Translations under genes and position numbers: made by a program
DNA from: an uncultured Deferribacterales bacterium
GTDB taxonomy: Bacteria; Chrysiogenota; Deferribacteres; Deferribacterales; Mucispirillaceae
Assembly: GCA_947853665.1 (NCBI GenBank)
Contig: CANTXF010000066.1
Span: 1 to 64,000 of the forward strand
DNA length: 64,000 bases
Direction: 5' to 3'
Notes under the pieces: generated by a model
Databases searched by the model: none
What the model was told of the DNA's origin: nothing
The model's input: only the letters and a program-made list of their open reading frames with translations
Shown: positions 63,476 to 64,000 of the stretch, piece by piece
Position numbering within the stretch: the first letter of the stretch is position 1
Layout of the letters: each line of letters opens with the position of its first letter

Positions 63476-64000
63476 TCAGCAGCCGGAAGGCGCGCCGCCG
63501 CCGGCCGCAGGATTATTAACCTCGCCGCCGGAAGAGGAGGCGTCTTTATTTTCCTGATATTCCTTATCGGCTTTATTTATCTCTCTGGCGTCGCCGGAGT
63601 AATCATTATCGAAAGCAAGAGTATCAGCCGGGCCGGTAACGTTAAGAGTGAGGTAATCCGTATAGCGGGAAGTATCGAAAGCGGCGTTTGTAAACTGGGT
63701 GTTTTTAAGCTGGTTTCCGTTCAGAGCCGCATTTGTAAGAGAATCAATATAGTTATTAATGGAAAAATCCCATGTCAGATACGAACTCTGCACGGCTCCG
63801 GTGCCCCTTGCAAAGGTTTCTGCGGCGCTGGAAGGAATAAACATCGCGAGGTTCCCCCACTCGTTCCAGGAACCGTCGTAAATAGCAGTATTGGCATATC
63901 CCAAGATTTCTTTAATAACGAAAAAATGAGGGGAAGTCGACTGACCGGCTCCGCAGTGTACTATTATACGTTTCATCTTATCAGCCGGAAGAAAATGAAC
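63476..64000 (-). CDS. Rhodanese-domain sulfurtransferase (5' end outside window)
   Basis: The frame is open through 64000, so the visible ATG 63976 is internal (preceding residues read HFLPADK). Active-site loop IIVHCGAGQSTSPH holds the catalytic Cys, and ILGYANTAIYDGSWNEWG is the conserved C-terminal rhodanese block. About 110 further residues follow, Asn/Thr/Asp-rich, ending in GGGAPSGC. It is first in the visible rhodanese-porin-small protein-cytochrome series, as extH is in Geobacter. Export of the protein cannot be judged without the missing N-terminus. Confidence 0.85.
   Translation of the reverse strand, partial: VHFLPADKMKRIIVHCGAGQSTSPHFFVIKEILGYANTAIYDGSWNEWGNLAMFIPSSAAETFARGTGAVQSSYLTWDFSINNYIDSLTNAALNGNQLKNTQFTNAAFDTSRYTDYLTLNVTGPADTLAFDNDYSGDAREINKADKEYQENKDASSSGGEVNNPAAGGGAPSGC

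Overview
The window is one continuous, mostly housekeeping stretch from a diderm, flagellated bacterium that respires with multiheme c-type cytochromes. The evidence is an outer-membrane porin, two cytochromes with 8 and 12 CXXCH motifs, a periplasmic-ring flagellar gene (flgI), the FliW/CsrA pair, RNase J rather than RNase E, two-subunit class I fumarase and an LDH-like malate dehydrogenase. This mix, together with frequent ATA isoleucine codons in a fairly GC-rich sequence, suggests Deferribacterota or a close neighbour. That placement is inference; no rRNA or tRNA gene was seen.

Layout. 1-4.1 kb (minus): ndk, thrC, queA and a response regulator with a repetitive acidic tail that runs off the left edge. 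4.1-8.5 kb: a cupin gene flanked by two copies of a short inverted-repeat element, a DAACS symporter, and leuC-leuD. 8.6-10.7 kb: groES-groEL behind a perfect CIRCE operator. 10.7-19.6 kb: accessory region with two more element copies, two nuclease-like orphans, a HEAT-like protein, DUF4272, a CPA2 antiporter with its RCK/USP partner, and an M20 amidohydrolase. 19.6-30 kb: typA, mdh, a large secreted protein with a CTERM-like tail ending in a G9 tract, fumarase and a nitroreductase. 27.8-33 kb: ispF-rnj-uppP-ftsK. 33-42 kb: rlpA, a phosphodiesterase, the CCA enzyme, FAH, YkgJ-like, coaE, HxlR with a divergent target, ROK kinase, AlkD-like and mtaB. 42-45.6 kb: FliL-like protein, degenerate sensor kinase, argB, pcm.

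45.6-55.3 kb is a late flagellar block: flgI-flgJ(N)-flgM-flgN-flgK-flgL-fliW-csrA, with good sigma-54 promoters before flgI and flgM and a textbook sigma-28 promoter before flgM. flgL encodes a 1450-residue hook-filament junction protein. Its 184-base leader carries five short hairpins that present GGA in the loop, one of them over the Shine-Dalgarno. Because fliW and csrA lie directly downstream, the locus looks like a complete FliW-CsrA switch acting on flgL, a gene not usually described as its target.

56.8-58.6 kb holds an AT-richer two-gene cassette (SMC-like ATPase plus PD-(D/E)XK-like protein), a candidate phage-defence system bordered by another copy of the element. 58.9-64 kb holds a rhodanese, a porin, a 69-residue secreted protein, and 12-heme and 8-heme cytochromes on the minus strand. 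This order resembles the extHIJKL electron-transfer cluster known from Geobacter.

A dispersed element of about 140-210 bp with terminal inverted repeats (five copies, A-E) is the main repeat of the window. It brackets two of the orphan genes, adjoins the candidate defence cassette, and may supply the -35 box of ndk.
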